A stretch of 64,000 nucleotides of DNA, taken from assembly GCF_009796805.1 (NCBI RefSeq), contig NZ_CP047029.1:4044001-4108000 (forward strand), read 5' to 3'. The stretch comes from Algibacter sp. L1A34 (GTDB lineage Bacteria; Bacteroidota; Bacteroidia; Flavobacteriales; Flavobacteriaceae). Positions 44,480 to 54,035 of this stretch are shown here, in pieces. How positions within the stretch are numbered: position 1 is the stretch's first letter; each line of letters opens with the position of its first letter. The position numbers and the translations under genes are program-made. The notes beneath the pieces were generated by a model, which ran no database searches, had not been told where the DNA came from, and was given only the letters and a program-made list of their open reading frames with translations.

Positions 44480-45936
44480 TGTTGTGCGCTGTTTTTTAAA
44501 ATGGTTTCCATATCTAAATTTTCATTTATCCAATCGGCTAATTTATCAAATTGTTCCGCTTTAAAAAGTATGTAATTTTTTGCTTGGACTTCAGGGAATT
44601 TTAATTGTAATAATTCTGTTACGACATCTTGATTATCAAAAATACCATGAAGGTAAGTGCCCCAACTTTTATCGCCATCAAAATAACCTTCCTCCTTCTC
44701 GTCTATAAGATTTAAATATTTGTTTTTAGGCACACTAGTTTCACCCATATGAATTTCGTACCCTACACAAGGTGCCTTGAAGTTTTTAAACTTAAAATTA
44801 CGTTGTATCGTTTGCTTTGTTTGAGAAAGCTCTGTCTCAATATCAAACAATCCCAAACCTGCTTCTAGTTTAACATTGCTTTCTACAGAAAATGGATCTG
44901 TAATAAATTTGCCCAACATTTGGTAACCGCCACATATTCCTATAATTGGAATTTGTGAATATTTATTTTTAATCACAGAATCCAAACCCTCCTTTTTTAA
45001 AGCAACTAAATCTTCAATGGTGTTTTTGGTGCCCGGAATAATAATAACATCGGCTTTATTAAGTTCTTCGGAATCTCTTGTAAAATAAAGGTTGATAAGT
45101 GATTCCTGCTCTAAAGCTTGAAAATCTGTATAATTAGACATGTAATGAAGTTTTACTACGGCAATGTTTAATTTACCTTCGATAGCTGTTGTTGCCCTAA
45201 GGTTCAATGCTACAGAGTCTTCTTCTTCAATAATAATATCTTTTGCGTAGGGCAAAACCCCCAAAACAGGAAGACCTGTAAGTTTTTCTAATGTCTTTTT
45301 TCCTTCAACAAATAAAGAAGCATCTCCTCTAAATTTATTAATAATAATACCTTTAACAAGTTTACGTTCCCAATCTTCTAGCAAAGCAATAGTACCATAA
45401 ACACTACCAAATATACCTCCTTTATCAATATCTCCCACTAAATAAACACAAGCGTTAGCAGCTTCTGCCATTCGCATGTTTACAATATCTCTATGCTTTA
45501 AATTAAGTTCGCTAATACTACCGGCACCTTCCATAACAACAGGATTGTGCTTTGATACTAGTTTCTTGAAAGACGCTTTAGCTTCTTCAAAAAGATGTTT
45601 TTTATTATCACCTAAAAAATATTCTTTAGCGGTTTGATCTCCTATTGGTTTTCCATGCAAAACAATTTGTGATTTATTTACAGATGACGGTTTCAATAAA
45701 ATAGGATTCATTTCTACCGTTGGCGGAATACCACAAGCTTCTGCTTGCACTGCCTGCGCTCTTCCAATCTCAAGATTATCAAGTGTAGAAAAACTATTTA
45801 AAGACATATTTTGTGCTTTAAATGGAGCAGGATTATATCCTTTTTGTTTAAGCCATCTGCAAATTCCTGTTGTTATCCAACTTTTACCAACATCGGAACC
45901 TGTACCAACTAACATGATAGGTTTTAGGTTTTGCAT
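44473..45936 (-). CDS. cobQ: Cobyric acid synthase
   Basis: Glutamine- and ATP-dependent amidation of the b, d, e and g side chains of adenosylcobyrinate a,c-diamide. The 487-residue protein has the N-terminal VGTGSDVGKSW ATPase motif, PFKAQNMSLNS, VMEGAGSISELNL and DIDKGGIFGS, and a C-terminal amidotransferase domain with PGTKNTIEDL and nucleophile Cys335 in IIGICGGYQMLG. Typical length. First gene of the four-gene block upstream of the riboswitch. No riboswitch is visible in its own leader. Confidence 0.96.
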   Translation of the reverse strand: MQNLKPIMLVGTGSDVGKSWITTGICRWLKQKGYNPAPFKAQNMSLNSFSTLDNLEIGRAQAVQAEACGIPPTVEMNPILLKPSSVNKSQIVLHGKPIGDQTAKEYFLGDNKKHLFEEAKASFKKLVSKHNPVVMEGAGSISELNLKHRDIVNMRMAEAANACVYLVGDIDKGGIFGSVYGTIALLEDWERKLVKGIIINKFRGDASLFVEGKKTLEKLTGLPVLGVLPYAKDIIIEEEDSVALNLRATTAIEGKLNIAVVKLHYMSNYTDFQALEQESLINLYFTRDSEELNKADVIIIPGTKNTIEDLVALKKEGLDSVIKNKYSQIPIIGICGGYQMLGKFITDPFSVESNVKLEAGLGLFDIETELSQTKQTIQRNFKFKNFKAPCVGYEIHMGETSVPKNKYLNLIDEKEEGYFDGDKSWGTYLHGIFDNQDVVTELLQLKFPEVQAKNYILFKAEQFDKLADWINENLDMETILKNSAQQC

Positions 45937-45959
45937 TTAAAATTTGTTTATTTTAAATA

Positions 45960-45967
45960 CAAAAATA
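45960..45967 (-). promoter_or_regulatory. Weak candidate -7 element upstream of cobQ
   Basis: The minus strand reads TATTTTTG about 24 bases before the cobQ start, matching TAnnTTTG. No TTG lies at the right distance upstream and the region is generally T-rich, so the match may be chance. Confidence 0.3.
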
Positions 45968-46049
45968 TCGAATAATATAGACTTTAATATCGGGTTGATG
46001 ATAAAGTTTATTGAAATATACACCTTGCTTTTGTTTAAGTAAAACCAAC

Positions 46050-46079
46050 TTGTAAAAGACTTTGAATTTAATACCTTTG
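46050..46079 (+). promoter_or_regulatory. Bacteroidetes-type promoter upstream of the patatin gene
   Basis: TTG at 46050-46052 and TACCTTTG at 46072-46079 are separated by exactly 19 bases, fitting the Bacteroidetes consensus TTG-N19-TAnnTTTG. It faces the plus-strand patatin gene and would give a leader of about 160 bases. Confidence 0.5.
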
Positions 46080-46244
46080 TTTTAAGATTAGTAGTTTATA
46101 TTTTTTATGGAAGACGAATATAAATATTGACACTAAAACTACTAGAAGTAAATCCGTTAGTTTCAAATATTTATGTTACGCTTACAACTTGAATTTAGAC
46201 AACACCTAACATATTTATAATTTAATAAAACAGTGATTACGCAA

Positions 46245-47012
46245 ATGAATACAGGATTAGTCTTATCTGGCGGCGGTGCACGCGGTATTGCACATATAGG
46301 TGTAATAAAAGCACTAGAGGAACACAATATAAATATCACTCATATTTCAGGAACAAGTTCTGGAGCTTTAGTAGGCGTTTTATTTGCTGCTGGCCATTCT
46401 TGGGTTACTATCTTAGAATTCTTTAAAGCAGTGCCTTTATTTGAGTACAAACGGTATGCATACAACAAACCTGGTTTTATAGATACCAATAAATTTTATA
46501 AAGACTTTTTGCCTTTCTTTAGTAAAGATGATTTTACAAGTTTAAAAAAACAGCTTTATATTCCGGCTACCAATCTTATTGAAGGCAAAGAAGTAGTCTT
46601 TAATAGTGGGGAACTTATAAAACCAGTATTAGCTTCTGCTGCGTTCCCAGGATTATTTACACCAGTAATTATTGACAATGTGCCCTATATAGATGGTGGT
46701 GTTTTAAATAACTTCCCAATAGAACCTATTAAAAAAAAATGTACTAAGACGATAGGCGTTTATGTAAACCCATTACAAGAGGTTTCTGCTAATGAGATAA
46801 AACATTCTTATCAAGTAGCCAATAGAGCTTATGATATTAGTTTTGGAAATCGCTGTGAAAACAAGTTTAAAGATGTCGACATTTTAATAGCCCCAAAGGA
46901 ACTCGAAAAATTTGGAATGTTTAATCTAAAGAATATAGATGCTATTTTTGAAATTGGCTATCAAGCAGCTATAAAAACATTAAGTAATTATAACAACAAC
47001 TCTTTAGGATGA
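46245..47012 (+). CDS. Patatin-like phospholipase
   Basis: Predicted lipid acyl hydrolase of the patatin/RssA type. The oxyanion-hole motif SGGGARG and the catalytic serine elbow GTSSG lie within the first 45 residues, and the catalytic Asp is in the IDGGVLNNFP block. About 255 residues, with no signal peptide, so it is probably cytosolic or membrane-associated. The ATG at 46245 is preferred; a GTG at 46233, directly behind a TAATAAAA stretch, would add four residues. It stands alone, divergent from cobQ and convergent with the mla genes. Its neighbourhood with a lipid transporter may be coincidental. Confidence 0.9.
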   Translation: MNTGLVLSGGGARGIAHIGVIKALEEHNINITHISGTSSGALVGVLFAAGHSWVTILEFFKAVPLFEYKRYAYNKPGFIDTNKFYKDFLPFFSKDDFTSLKKQLYIPATNLIEGKEVVFNSGELIKPVLASAAFPGLFTPVIIDNVPYIDGGVLNNFPIEPIKKKCTKTIGVYVNPLQEVSANEIKHSYQVANRAYDISFGNRCENKFKDVDILIAPKELEKFGMFNLKNIDAIFEIGYQAAIKTLSNYNNNSLG

Positions 47013-47130
47013 ATACCCAAATTTAAATTTAAACAACCTCCTCTTTATCTAAATACACCTTATTAACTTTCTCCATTGAAGACCTATAAAATCACTATCC
47101 TTTCTTCGAGTTATTGTATTTTACTTAATT

Positions 47131-48123
47131 TTATTCTTTGTTTAATTTTGCCTGTTTTTTCGCAGCACGTTCTTGTTTTTTAAAATAACTTCGGAAGAAA
47201 AAATTATGCTTAAGAGCTTCCATATTTTCATTGAACTTTTGGGAAGCTCCCTTTATTTCCAGCATAGTTGAATCTATTGTTTTGGGCAAGATTTCATTTT
47301 TTGTAAGATAATTGAAGGTGCTTTCTTTTGCATTTATTCTAGAAACCATAAGCTCTAGTTGTTGCGATGTTTCTAAAATAGTTGTGCTTGATTGTTTTAT
47401 ATTATTAACCGTTTCTTGGACTTGATTACCCACAAGAGTATCATTTAATAAAATACCTACAGCACTTTGTTCCATATCTATTTTGGAAAACTTATAGTTT
47501 AAAGAACTCAGTAATTGATTGGTACCACTTGTAGTTTGTTTTAGATTAACTAACGTAGCTCGAATATCTTGGGCTAGTAATGAATCGGTAATTAAAGTCC
47601 CTAAAACGCCTTCTCCTTTCAAAATCTTATTTGTTATTTTTAATAAATCTGCCGTTAACAATGCGGCATTTTCATTGGTTACGTTAAGTGTTGAAAACAT
47701 ATCATCTGCACCAATCTTGCTAAACGAAGTAATTGTATCTGTAGAAATAACCCTTTGTAAATTCTCTTTACCCGGAATAATATTAATAACCATACTTCCA
47801 ACCAACCCATCTGATCCAATACTAGCAATTGCATCTTTTTTTATGAAGGCTCCTGTTTTTTCTTCAATCATCATTTGTACAACAATTTTCTTATTGGTTA
47901 TCATTTCAATATTGCTGACAGTACCTACATTTATTCCAGAATAGCGCACATTATTACCCAATTGAAGCCCATTCACATTATGAAATACGGCATACAGTTC
48001 TATATTGTTACTAAAAACATGTTGTCTATTACCAATAAAGTAGAGTGTCACTAATAGAATGAGTGTACCAATGACTACAAATAAGCCAACGCGGGTTTTA
48101 TGAGAAGCTGATTTTTTCATCAT
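47131..48123 (-). CDS. mlaD: MlaD-like MCE-domain lipid transport protein
   Basis: A 330-residue protein with one N-terminal membrane helix (about 12-30, VGLFVVIGTLILLVTLYFI) and an MCE domain (about 35-115: YAVFHNVNGLQLGNNVRYSGINVGTV). A long, probably helical periplasmic tail follows and ends in a Lys/Ala-rich stretch. It forms the periplasmic lipid-binding ring of a phospholipid ABC transporter. The tail is longer than in E. coli MlaD (about 183 residues). Encoded 148 bases after the ATPase gene; MlaA, MlaB and MlaC are not seen nearby. Confidence 0.88.
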   Translation of the reverse strand: MMKKSASHKTRVGLFVVIGTLILLVTLYFIGNRQHVFSNNIELYAVFHNVNGLQLGNNVRYSGINVGTVSNIEMITNKKIVVQMMIEEKTGAFIKKDAIASIGSDGLVGSMVINIIPGKENLQRVISTDTITSFSKIGADDMFSTLNVTNENAALLTADLLKITNKILKGEGVLGTLITDSLLAQDIRATLVNLKQTTSGTNQLLSSLNYKFSKIDMEQSAVGILLNDTLVGNQVQETVNNIKQSSTTILETSQQLELMVSRINAKESTFNYLTKNEILPKTIDSTMLEIKGASQKFNENMEALKHNFFFRSYFKKQERAAKKQAKLNKE

Positions 48124-48271
48124 AATAAAGTATTTTTTTGAATGCCTAATAACTGATTAAAAAATTATTAAATAGCATTTTATGTGTTCATTTTTTTTAC
48201 TTGTTAAAGTAGCCTCCTTTTAATTGTTAAACTTCGATTTCAAACTTTTAGTTATAGATATTTCATAAAGT

Positions 48272-49027
48272 TTAATCTTTAAAAAAGGCTTTAACTTTCG
48301 GGTCTTCTGAAATAGAAAGCTCTTTATAAGTTCCTTCCGCATAATTAATTCCATCTACCAGTAAAATCATTCGGTTACTGATTACTCGTGCACAATCCAA
48401 ATCGTGTGTGATAATAAGCGAAGATGTATTATATGTTGTTTGAACAGTTCTCATTAAATGAATAATTTCCTTTGCTGTTATTGGGTCAAGACCTGTGGTA
48501 GGCTCATCATATAAAATAATCTTTGGCTTTAAAATTAAAGCCCTTGCTAAAGCTACCCGTCTCTGCATTCCTCCAGAAAGTTCTACTGGCATTAAATCTA
48601 TTGTGTGTGCTAATCCAACATTTTCCAAAGCTTCTAAAACCAATTCTTCTGTTGTTCGAGAAGCATCTACCCTATCCCGGTTTCTACGCAAAGGAAATTC
48701 TAAATTTTCTCGAACCGTCATAGAATCATACAATGCACTTCCTTGAAATAAAAATCCAATTTCTGTTCTAAGCACATCGAACTCTTTTCGGCCTAGCTTC
48801 ATAATATCTTCACCTTTAATAGTAATACTTCCATGATCGGCTTCTAGCAACCCAACTAAGGTTTTTATCATAACTGATTTACCAGAACCCGATTTACCCA
48901 TTACTACAAGGTTTTCACCTTTAAACAATTTTAAGTTAAAACCATTGAGTACGTGATTATCTCCAAAGCTTTTATGAAGATCTTTGATTTCTAAAATGGG
49001 CTGTATATCTTCTTTTGTTTCTATCAT
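48272..49027 (-). CDS. mlaF: MlaF-like ABC transporter ATPase
   Basis: A 251-residue ABC ATPase. Walker A GKSGSGKS, signature SGGMQRRVALARAL, Walker B ILYDEPTTGLD and the switch His in ITHDLDCARV are all present. The family-specific block KSFGDNHVLNGFNL opens the protein. It overlaps the permease gene by 4 bases and would drive MlaE/MlaD-mediated lipid movement between the membranes. Confidence 0.93.
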   Translation of the reverse strand: MIETKEDIQPILEIKDLHKSFGDNHVLNGFNLKLFKGENLVVMGKSGSGKSVMIKTLVGLLEADHGSITIKGEDIMKLGRKEFDVLRTEIGFLFQGSALYDSMTVRENLEFPLRRNRDRVDASRTTEELVLEALENVGLAHTIDLMPVELSGGMQRRVALARALILKPKIILYDEPTTGLDPITAKEIIHLMRTVQTTYNTSSLIITHDLDCARVISNRMILLVDGINYAEGTYKELSISEDPKVKAFFKD

Positions 49028-49806
49028 ATTTTAAAAAAAATATCTGTAATAAATACAGCTACAAAATCAATAACAAAGAGCAGCATAGATGTGTAAACTA
49101 CAGCAGTATTAGATGCTTCTCCAACTCCTACGGTTCCTTTTGAGCAATTATACCCTTTATAACACCCTACCAAACCAATTGCAAAGCCAAAGAAAAAGGA
49201 CTTTACAGTAGCCGGAAGAACATCACTAAACTCTAAAGCGTCAAACACATTATTAAAATATAATAAGTACGATACTTCTCCTTTTAAATTCTCAATAAGT
49301 GCAGATCCAAATAAGGCTATAGCATCTCCCATAAGTATAAGTAGCGGAAGCATTAATGTAGTAGCCAATATGCGTGTAACTACCAAATACTTAAATGGGT
49401 TGGTTCCTGATACCTCCATCGCGTCTATTTGCTCCGTTACTTTCATTGAACCAAGCTCTGCGCCAATTCCAGAACCAATTCTTCCAGCACATATTAAGGC
49501 AAAAATAACTGGACCTATCTCTCTAACAATTGAAAGACTAACCATTGATGGCATCCAAGAGGTAGCGCCAAATTGAGAAAGTGTAGGTCTAGACTGTAAT
49601 GTAAATACTAATCCTAAAATAAAACCAGTAACACCTACCAACGCAAAAGAACGGTTCCCTATTTGGTAACACTGCCTTAATAGTTCTTTCCATTCAAACG
49701 GAGATGTAAACATCTCTCTGAAAAAACGAATTGAAAAATAGGTTATATCACCCACTTCTTCAAAAAAGAGTTTGGTTCTTATTACTATAGAGTTTGTTCC
49801 GTTCAA
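49024..49806 (-). CDS. mlaE: MlaE-like ABC transporter permease
   Basis: A 260-residue permease of the MlaE/YrbE family with about five membrane segments and the family signature GRIGSGIGAELGSMKVTEQIDAMEV; GVGEASNTAVV lies near the C-terminus. The start appears to be TTG at 49806: the only nearby ATG (49813) is out of frame, and an in-frame stop lies 9 bases upstream of the TTG. The next in-frame Met is about 30 residues in and would remove a segment (FFEEVGDITYFSIRFFREMF) like that of relatives. First gene of the mla operon. Confidence 0.9.
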   Translation of the reverse strand: MNGTNSIVIRTKLFFEEVGDITYFSIRFFREMFTSPFEWKELLRQCYQIGNRSFALVGVTGFILGLVFTLQSRPTLSQFGATSWMPSMVSLSIVREIGPVIFALICAGRIGSGIGAELGSMKVTEQIDAMEVSGTNPFKYLVVTRILATTLMLPLLILMGDAIALFGSALIENLKGEVSYLLYFNNVFDALEFSDVLPATVKSFFFGFAIGLVGCYKGYNCSKGTVGVGEASNTAVVYTSMLLFVIDFVAVFITDIFFKI

Positions 49807-49821
49807 AATGCATCAATTATC

Positions 49822-49851
49822 CGAAGTTAAAATTAAGATAATTTTTACCAA
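49822..49851 (-). promoter_or_regulatory. Candidate promoter of the mla operon
   Basis: On the minus strand TTG (49851-49849) and TAACTTCG (49829-49822) are 19 bases apart, one mismatch from TTG-N19-TAnnTTTG. The transcript would start only about 10 bases before the TTG start codon of mlaE. Confidence 0.4.
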
Positions 49852-49986
49852 CGGTAAATGATCTTAGTCAGTTGTACAGCCTAATTAATATCATAGCATT
49901 AGCTATAATATTTAGTAAAACACCTTCATTTAATTAAGAAAAACTGGAAGTAATTCTATTATTATCACATAAAAAAACTAATTATT

Positions 49987-51642
49987 CTATCTTAATTTAT
50001 CCACTTTAGCACCTGCATTATTTGCTATATGCCTCTTGTAATCTTCTGTATAAAGCGTTGCTATTGTACTATACGCCTTGGCTAGTTTATTATAGTTTCT
50101 CCAAGCTTTATCATAAGCTTTAATCCACTTTTTAACATCCTTTGTATTTCCATTATCATCTGCATACTTCATATACACAAGTGCTCTATATATTTTATAT
50201 AGTTTTAATCCATATTCAGAAGATCCTATAGCATGGTTTTTAGTTTCTTCATTTGGCCAATCAATTGATTTAGCCAGTTTAACTATTTCTTTCCATTTTA
50301 CTATGGATTCATCTTTTTGAGCTAAGTTTCTCTTTTGCTCTAAATCTCCTTTTACTACCATTGGCCAAGCAATACCTTGATCTCTTGTCCACCACGGGTT
50401 CATATCTCTATACGTACTATTTCTACCTCTAACTACCGCTTCCGCAGAAAGCAAACACAACTTTCTAAATTTAGCAACATCTTCGTCTTCTAAATGTAAA
50501 CGCTCCGTAGCATATCTATTAAAAATAAATTCCTCGGTTTTATCTGTATTTTGACCCCATTGTGCCATAACCCATGAGTTCAAATCACACCACATTTCAT
50601 CTTTAACATACGGACCATCCCATCCGCCTCCACGAGACCATGTCCAAACACCTGCATATAATTCTGGTTTAGTATCTACAAACTCTTGAATACTATTTAT
50701 ACGTTCTTCGGGCATTCTAGCATGTTCTTCAAAACCATCTATAACACCATTAGCAATGTAATTCGGGTATGCCCCTTTTCCTTCATATTCACGAGCAGAT
50801 TGCACCTCGATGATTTGACGGTGACGCCCTTGACCAATAACTTTACTAAAAGAATTTGATCTATGGAAATCACCTTCACAATGTTTTATACTGATAATTA
50901 AATTTTTATGAGGTTCTACGGCATTACTCACTTCCATATAGTCATCTAACTTGGTATCAAAAGCACCCCAAGTTCTAAAAATTAATTGCTTGTCTCTTTT
51001 TACACAAATTTCTTCTCGTAGTATATTGATTAAAGGAGAAATTGTTTTTTCAGGATTTTTTTTATCTTCTATTGCCCCTAAATGATATGGAGCATCGTGT
51101 AAATACGTTTCTCCAATTCGAACAACTAAACCATCAAGATCCGGAAACTGATCAAACATTTCATTAATTTGAGCACGGATTAATTTTTCTGTTAAAGGAT
51201 CGTTAGGATTCCCAAACGTTTTTTCAATGCCATATTTTGCAATTAATCGCTTAGGGAATAAAACAAGATCGGACATGGCGTAAATAGCCATATCTTCAGC
51301 TTTACACGCTGCATGCATTTTCTTTATTTGTGCTGCTTTAGCATCTACCCATTTACGATCTTCTGTACCTTTTGGTAAGATATCCTTGTCTACTGATTCC
51401 CAATTAATGGCTAATGCAGGAGATTCAAACAGAAAATACACTTTGCCGTTATACCCCATTTCCTTTATTACAGCAGGATCATTATATTTAGAATCGTATG
51501 GTGTTTCACCAGGGTTATGGTGAACCATATCTAAAATCAAAGGGTTGTCTTTGTTATTTTGAGCTCCAACATTTACACTTAAAACACTTACAAGTACTAA
51601 AAATGTAAAAATGCTATGTTTACTTAAATTTAATGCTTTCAT
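49987..51642 (-). CDS. Secreted protein of unknown family, TIM-barrel glycosidase-like
   Basis: A 551-residue exported protein (signal peptide ending near VGAQ, residue 28). I cannot assign a family. The pattern looks like a (beta/alpha)8 barrel: strand-like segments such as LDGLVVRIGETY (Glu178), KQLIFRTWGAF, LIISIKHCEGD and QIIEVQSAREYE (Glu279, Glu285) each end in acidic or aromatic residues, as in retaining glycosidases, and GVWTWSRGGGWDGPYV is Trp-rich. The C-terminal 150 residues are helical and Lys-rich. It is the last gene of the glycan operon, 25 bases after a GH20 gene. Candidate catalytic acids are inference. It may be a distant relative of alpha-glucuronidase-type barrels or a new family. 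Confidence 0.7.
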   Translation of the reverse strand: MKALNLSKHSIFTFLVLVSVLSVNVGAQNNKDNPLILDMVHHNPGETPYDSKYNDPAVIKEMGYNGKVYFLFESPALAINWESVDKDILPKGTEDRKWVDAKAAQIKKMHAACKAEDMAIYAMSDLVLFPKRLIAKYGIEKTFGNPNDPLTEKLIRAQINEMFDQFPDLDGLVVRIGETYLHDAPYHLGAIEDKKNPEKTISPLINILREEICVKRDKQLIFRTWGAFDTKLDDYMEVSNAVEPHKNLIISIKHCEGDFHRSNSFSKVIGQGRHRQIIEVQSAREYEGKGAYPNYIANGVIDGFEEHARMPEERINSIQEFVDTKPELYAGVWTWSRGGGWDGPYVKDEMWCDLNSWVMAQWGQNTDKTEEFIFNRYATERLHLEDEDVAKFRKLCLLSAEAVVRGRNSTYRDMNPWWTRDQGIAWPMVVKGDLEQKRNLAQKDESIVKWKEIVKLAKSIDWPNEETKNHAIGSSEYGLKLYKIYRALVYMKYADDNGNTKDVKKWIKAYDKAWRNYNKLAKAYSTIATLYTEDYKRHIANNAGAKVDKLR

Positions 51643-51667
51643 ATTCCTTTTCTACTATTATTTCTAA

Positions 51668-53971
51668 TTAAAAACGTGTTACTAAACTATTGATTGGCGT
51701 TAATTCTTCACCTTGCAAGGCATATTTAACCTCAATAACTCTTGGTTTATCGCTTGGTCTATATTTAATAGTTATAGGATGTAAACCTTGTTTTAAAGCG
51801 ACTTTTCCATAACTTTTTTTAGGTCCGTGCCATCCGCTATTATCAACAATAACATCTTCACCTAAAAACAATAAATCACCACCATCGGAGCGTGTTTCAA
51901 ACTCATAAACACCATCTTTTTCAGCATTAAAATAACCTTGATAAACCACAGCAAAATTCTTTTCATCTTTTAAATCGCCCAAAGCAATACCTTCTACTTT
52001 TGTGAAATTCGGCGTTGTAGGTGTTTTAATATCTTTTTCCTTTTTGAATTTCCCTTTAACCACCCATTGTTTTAATCCTTTTTCTTGAGCTGTTACATCC
52101 ACAGATTCTATATAGTTTTTGTGAATTACTTTTGTAGATTTTAAGTCGTTATAGAGTTCTCCTCTATAAGCACGTGCTTTAATTTCAATGGTATCATTCA
52201 CAACGAAAGGCGCTTCATATTTTAAAGACGCTTTGGTTGGCACCGCACCGTCAATTGTATAGTATATTTCTGTTCCCTCTAACTCGTAGGCTAAACTTAA
52301 ACTCACCGAAGTTTCTTCAACAAAAGCAATCTCCTTATCTAAACCTTCAACTGCAGGCACGTAATAATACACACCTAAAGCATCCAGCCTGTCGTATTGT
52401 TTTTCAACATTGCTATTAAAAACTTCAAAATTTTTGTTTTCTTTAGACGCCCAAGCATTTTCTGCTACGGCTAACATTCTTGGAAATGCTTGATATTGTA
52501 AACGTTTGTAATTCGGAATTCTTTCCGACCATAAATTGGCTTGAATCCCTAATACATTAGCTTCTTCTTCTGCTGTAAAATCTGCAGGAATGGGCTCGTA
52601 ATTATAAACACCTTTTAAAGTCGTTCCTTCATTTAAGTAATCGAAATAATAAGCAGCCGTTGTAGTTACTACAACTTTATTTCCATTTTCTGCTGCAATT
52701 TTAGGAGCATTAGGCGCCCAATTTCTCCACCACATAATGTTGGCACTTTTGGTTAAACCTCCAGTCACAATTTCATCCCAACCCATAAATTTCTTTCCTT
52801 TAGATTTCAAAAATTGCTCTATATCTCTGTTGAAATGAGACTGTAATTCGTGCTCGTCTTTTAAATTATTGTCTTTAATTGCTTTTTGACAATGTGGGCA
52901 AACTTTCCAAGATGCAATATTGACCTCATCACCACCAATATGAACATATTCTGCAGGGAATAACTCCACCACTTCATCTAAAATATTTTTCATAAACTCG
53001 TAAGTCGTTTCCTTTCCTAAACACGTTGGGTATGTAAACACAGTATCCCAACCCGATTCACCATTACAAGATAAAAATGGATAATTATCGATGGCCGATT
53101 TAAAATGCCCTGGCATATCAATTTCTGGAATTACGGTAATACATCTATCATCTGCATACGCCACAATGTCTTTAATTTGTTCTTGAGTAAAGAAACCTCC
53201 ATATTTTCGTTCTCCATCAATGGTCTTAAAGTTAGATTCATCAATAGTATAAAGCTTATTTTCAACCGCTCTATCCATACAAATAGTGTCTTGATTGTTT
53301 GGTGTTCTCCAAGCGCCTTTTTCGGTTAATAATGGATATTTTTTAATCTCAACTCTCCAACCTTGATCATCTGTTAAGTGCATGTGATAAGTGTTTAATT
53401 TATACAATGCCATATTATCTAAAAAGTCTTTGACTTCATTTATATTGAAAAAATGACGACTAAAATCCATGTGCATGCCTCGCCATTCAAAACGCGGTTC
53501 ATCTTCAATAGTTACAGATGGCACAAACCAATCTGCTGCAACTTTTTCTTTGCTTTCTATAGCTGTTGGTAATAACTGACGAATACTTTGAACGGCATTA
53601 AAAAAACCACTTTCTTCTGATGCTTTTATGTTAATTGAAGTTGGATTTACATTTAATTGATAAGCGCCTTCTTTTAATCCTTCTATCGTTTCAAAAACAA
53701 TAGCGCCTTCTGCAATGGTGTTTTGTAATTCTAAATTATATCCTGCAGCTTTGTTAAACAAACCTGCTAAATAATTTGCTCCTTTTTTTTGACTTTCATC
53801 TTGAAGAATAATAGCTGTATTGGGTTCTACTTTAAAAGAACCTTCATTAAGCTTTAAACTTGATGGCTTAGGAAGTATAGAAATATCTTCTTGTTTAAAA
53901 GACGGATTTGGCTGTTGCGAGCATGATGTAAAAATGACCGTTAACAACATTAGCACTACATATTTTCTCAT
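51668..53971 (-). CDS. GH20 beta-N-acetylhexosaminidase lipoprotein with PA14-like domain
   Basis: A 767-residue exo-acting hexosaminidase releasing terminal beta-GlcNAc or GalNAc. Lipobox FTSC (Cys17) marks a lipoprotein. An N-terminal GH20b-type domain (about 30-150) is followed by the GH20 barrel (about 155-510) with HMHLTDDQGWRVEIKKYP and the catalytic pair Asp348-Glu349 in HIGGDEV. Then comes a chitobiase-type C-terminal segment (IYYTIDGAVPTKASLKYEAP), and last a PA14-like beta-sandwich (about 640-767; GYFNAEKDGVYEFETRSDGG, GLHPITIKY) that may bind glycan. All catalytic residues are present. Confidence 0.94.
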   Translation of the reverse strand: MRKYVVLMLLTVIFTSCSQQPNPSFKQEDISILPKPSSLKLNEGSFKVEPNTAIILQDESQKKGANYLAGLFNKAAGYNLELQNTIAEGAIVFETIEGLKEGAYQLNVNPTSINIKASEESGFFNAVQSIRQLLPTAIESKEKVAADWFVPSVTIEDEPRFEWRGMHMDFSRHFFNINEVKDFLDNMALYKLNTYHMHLTDDQGWRVEIKKYPLLTEKGAWRTPNNQDTICMDRAVENKLYTIDESNFKTIDGERKYGGFFTQEQIKDIVAYADDRCITVIPEIDMPGHFKSAIDNYPFLSCNGESGWDTVFTYPTCLGKETTYEFMKNILDEVVELFPAEYVHIGGDEVNIASWKVCPHCQKAIKDNNLKDEHELQSHFNRDIEQFLKSKGKKFMGWDEIVTGGLTKSANIMWWRNWAPNAPKIAAENGNKVVVTTTAAYYFDYLNEGTTLKGVYNYEPIPADFTAEEEANVLGIQANLWSERIPNYKRLQYQAFPRMLAVAENAWASKENKNFEVFNSNVEKQYDRLDALGVYYYVPAVEGLDKEIAFVEETSVSLSLAYELEGTEIYYTIDGAVPTKASLKYEAPFVVNDTIEIKARAYRGELYNDLKSTKVIHKNYIESVDVTAQEKGLKQWVVKGKFKKEKDIKTPTTPNFTKVEGIALGDLKDEKNFAVVYQGYFNAEKDGVYEFETRSDGGDLLFLGEDVIVDNSGWHGPKKSYGKVALKQGLHPITIKYRPSDKPRVIEVKYALQGEELTPINSLVTRF

Positions 53972-54035
53972 ACCTGATAGTATTATATTTCTGTTAGTTT
54001 TTATTTTAAAAACGATAAATCTTTACGTTTAAATC

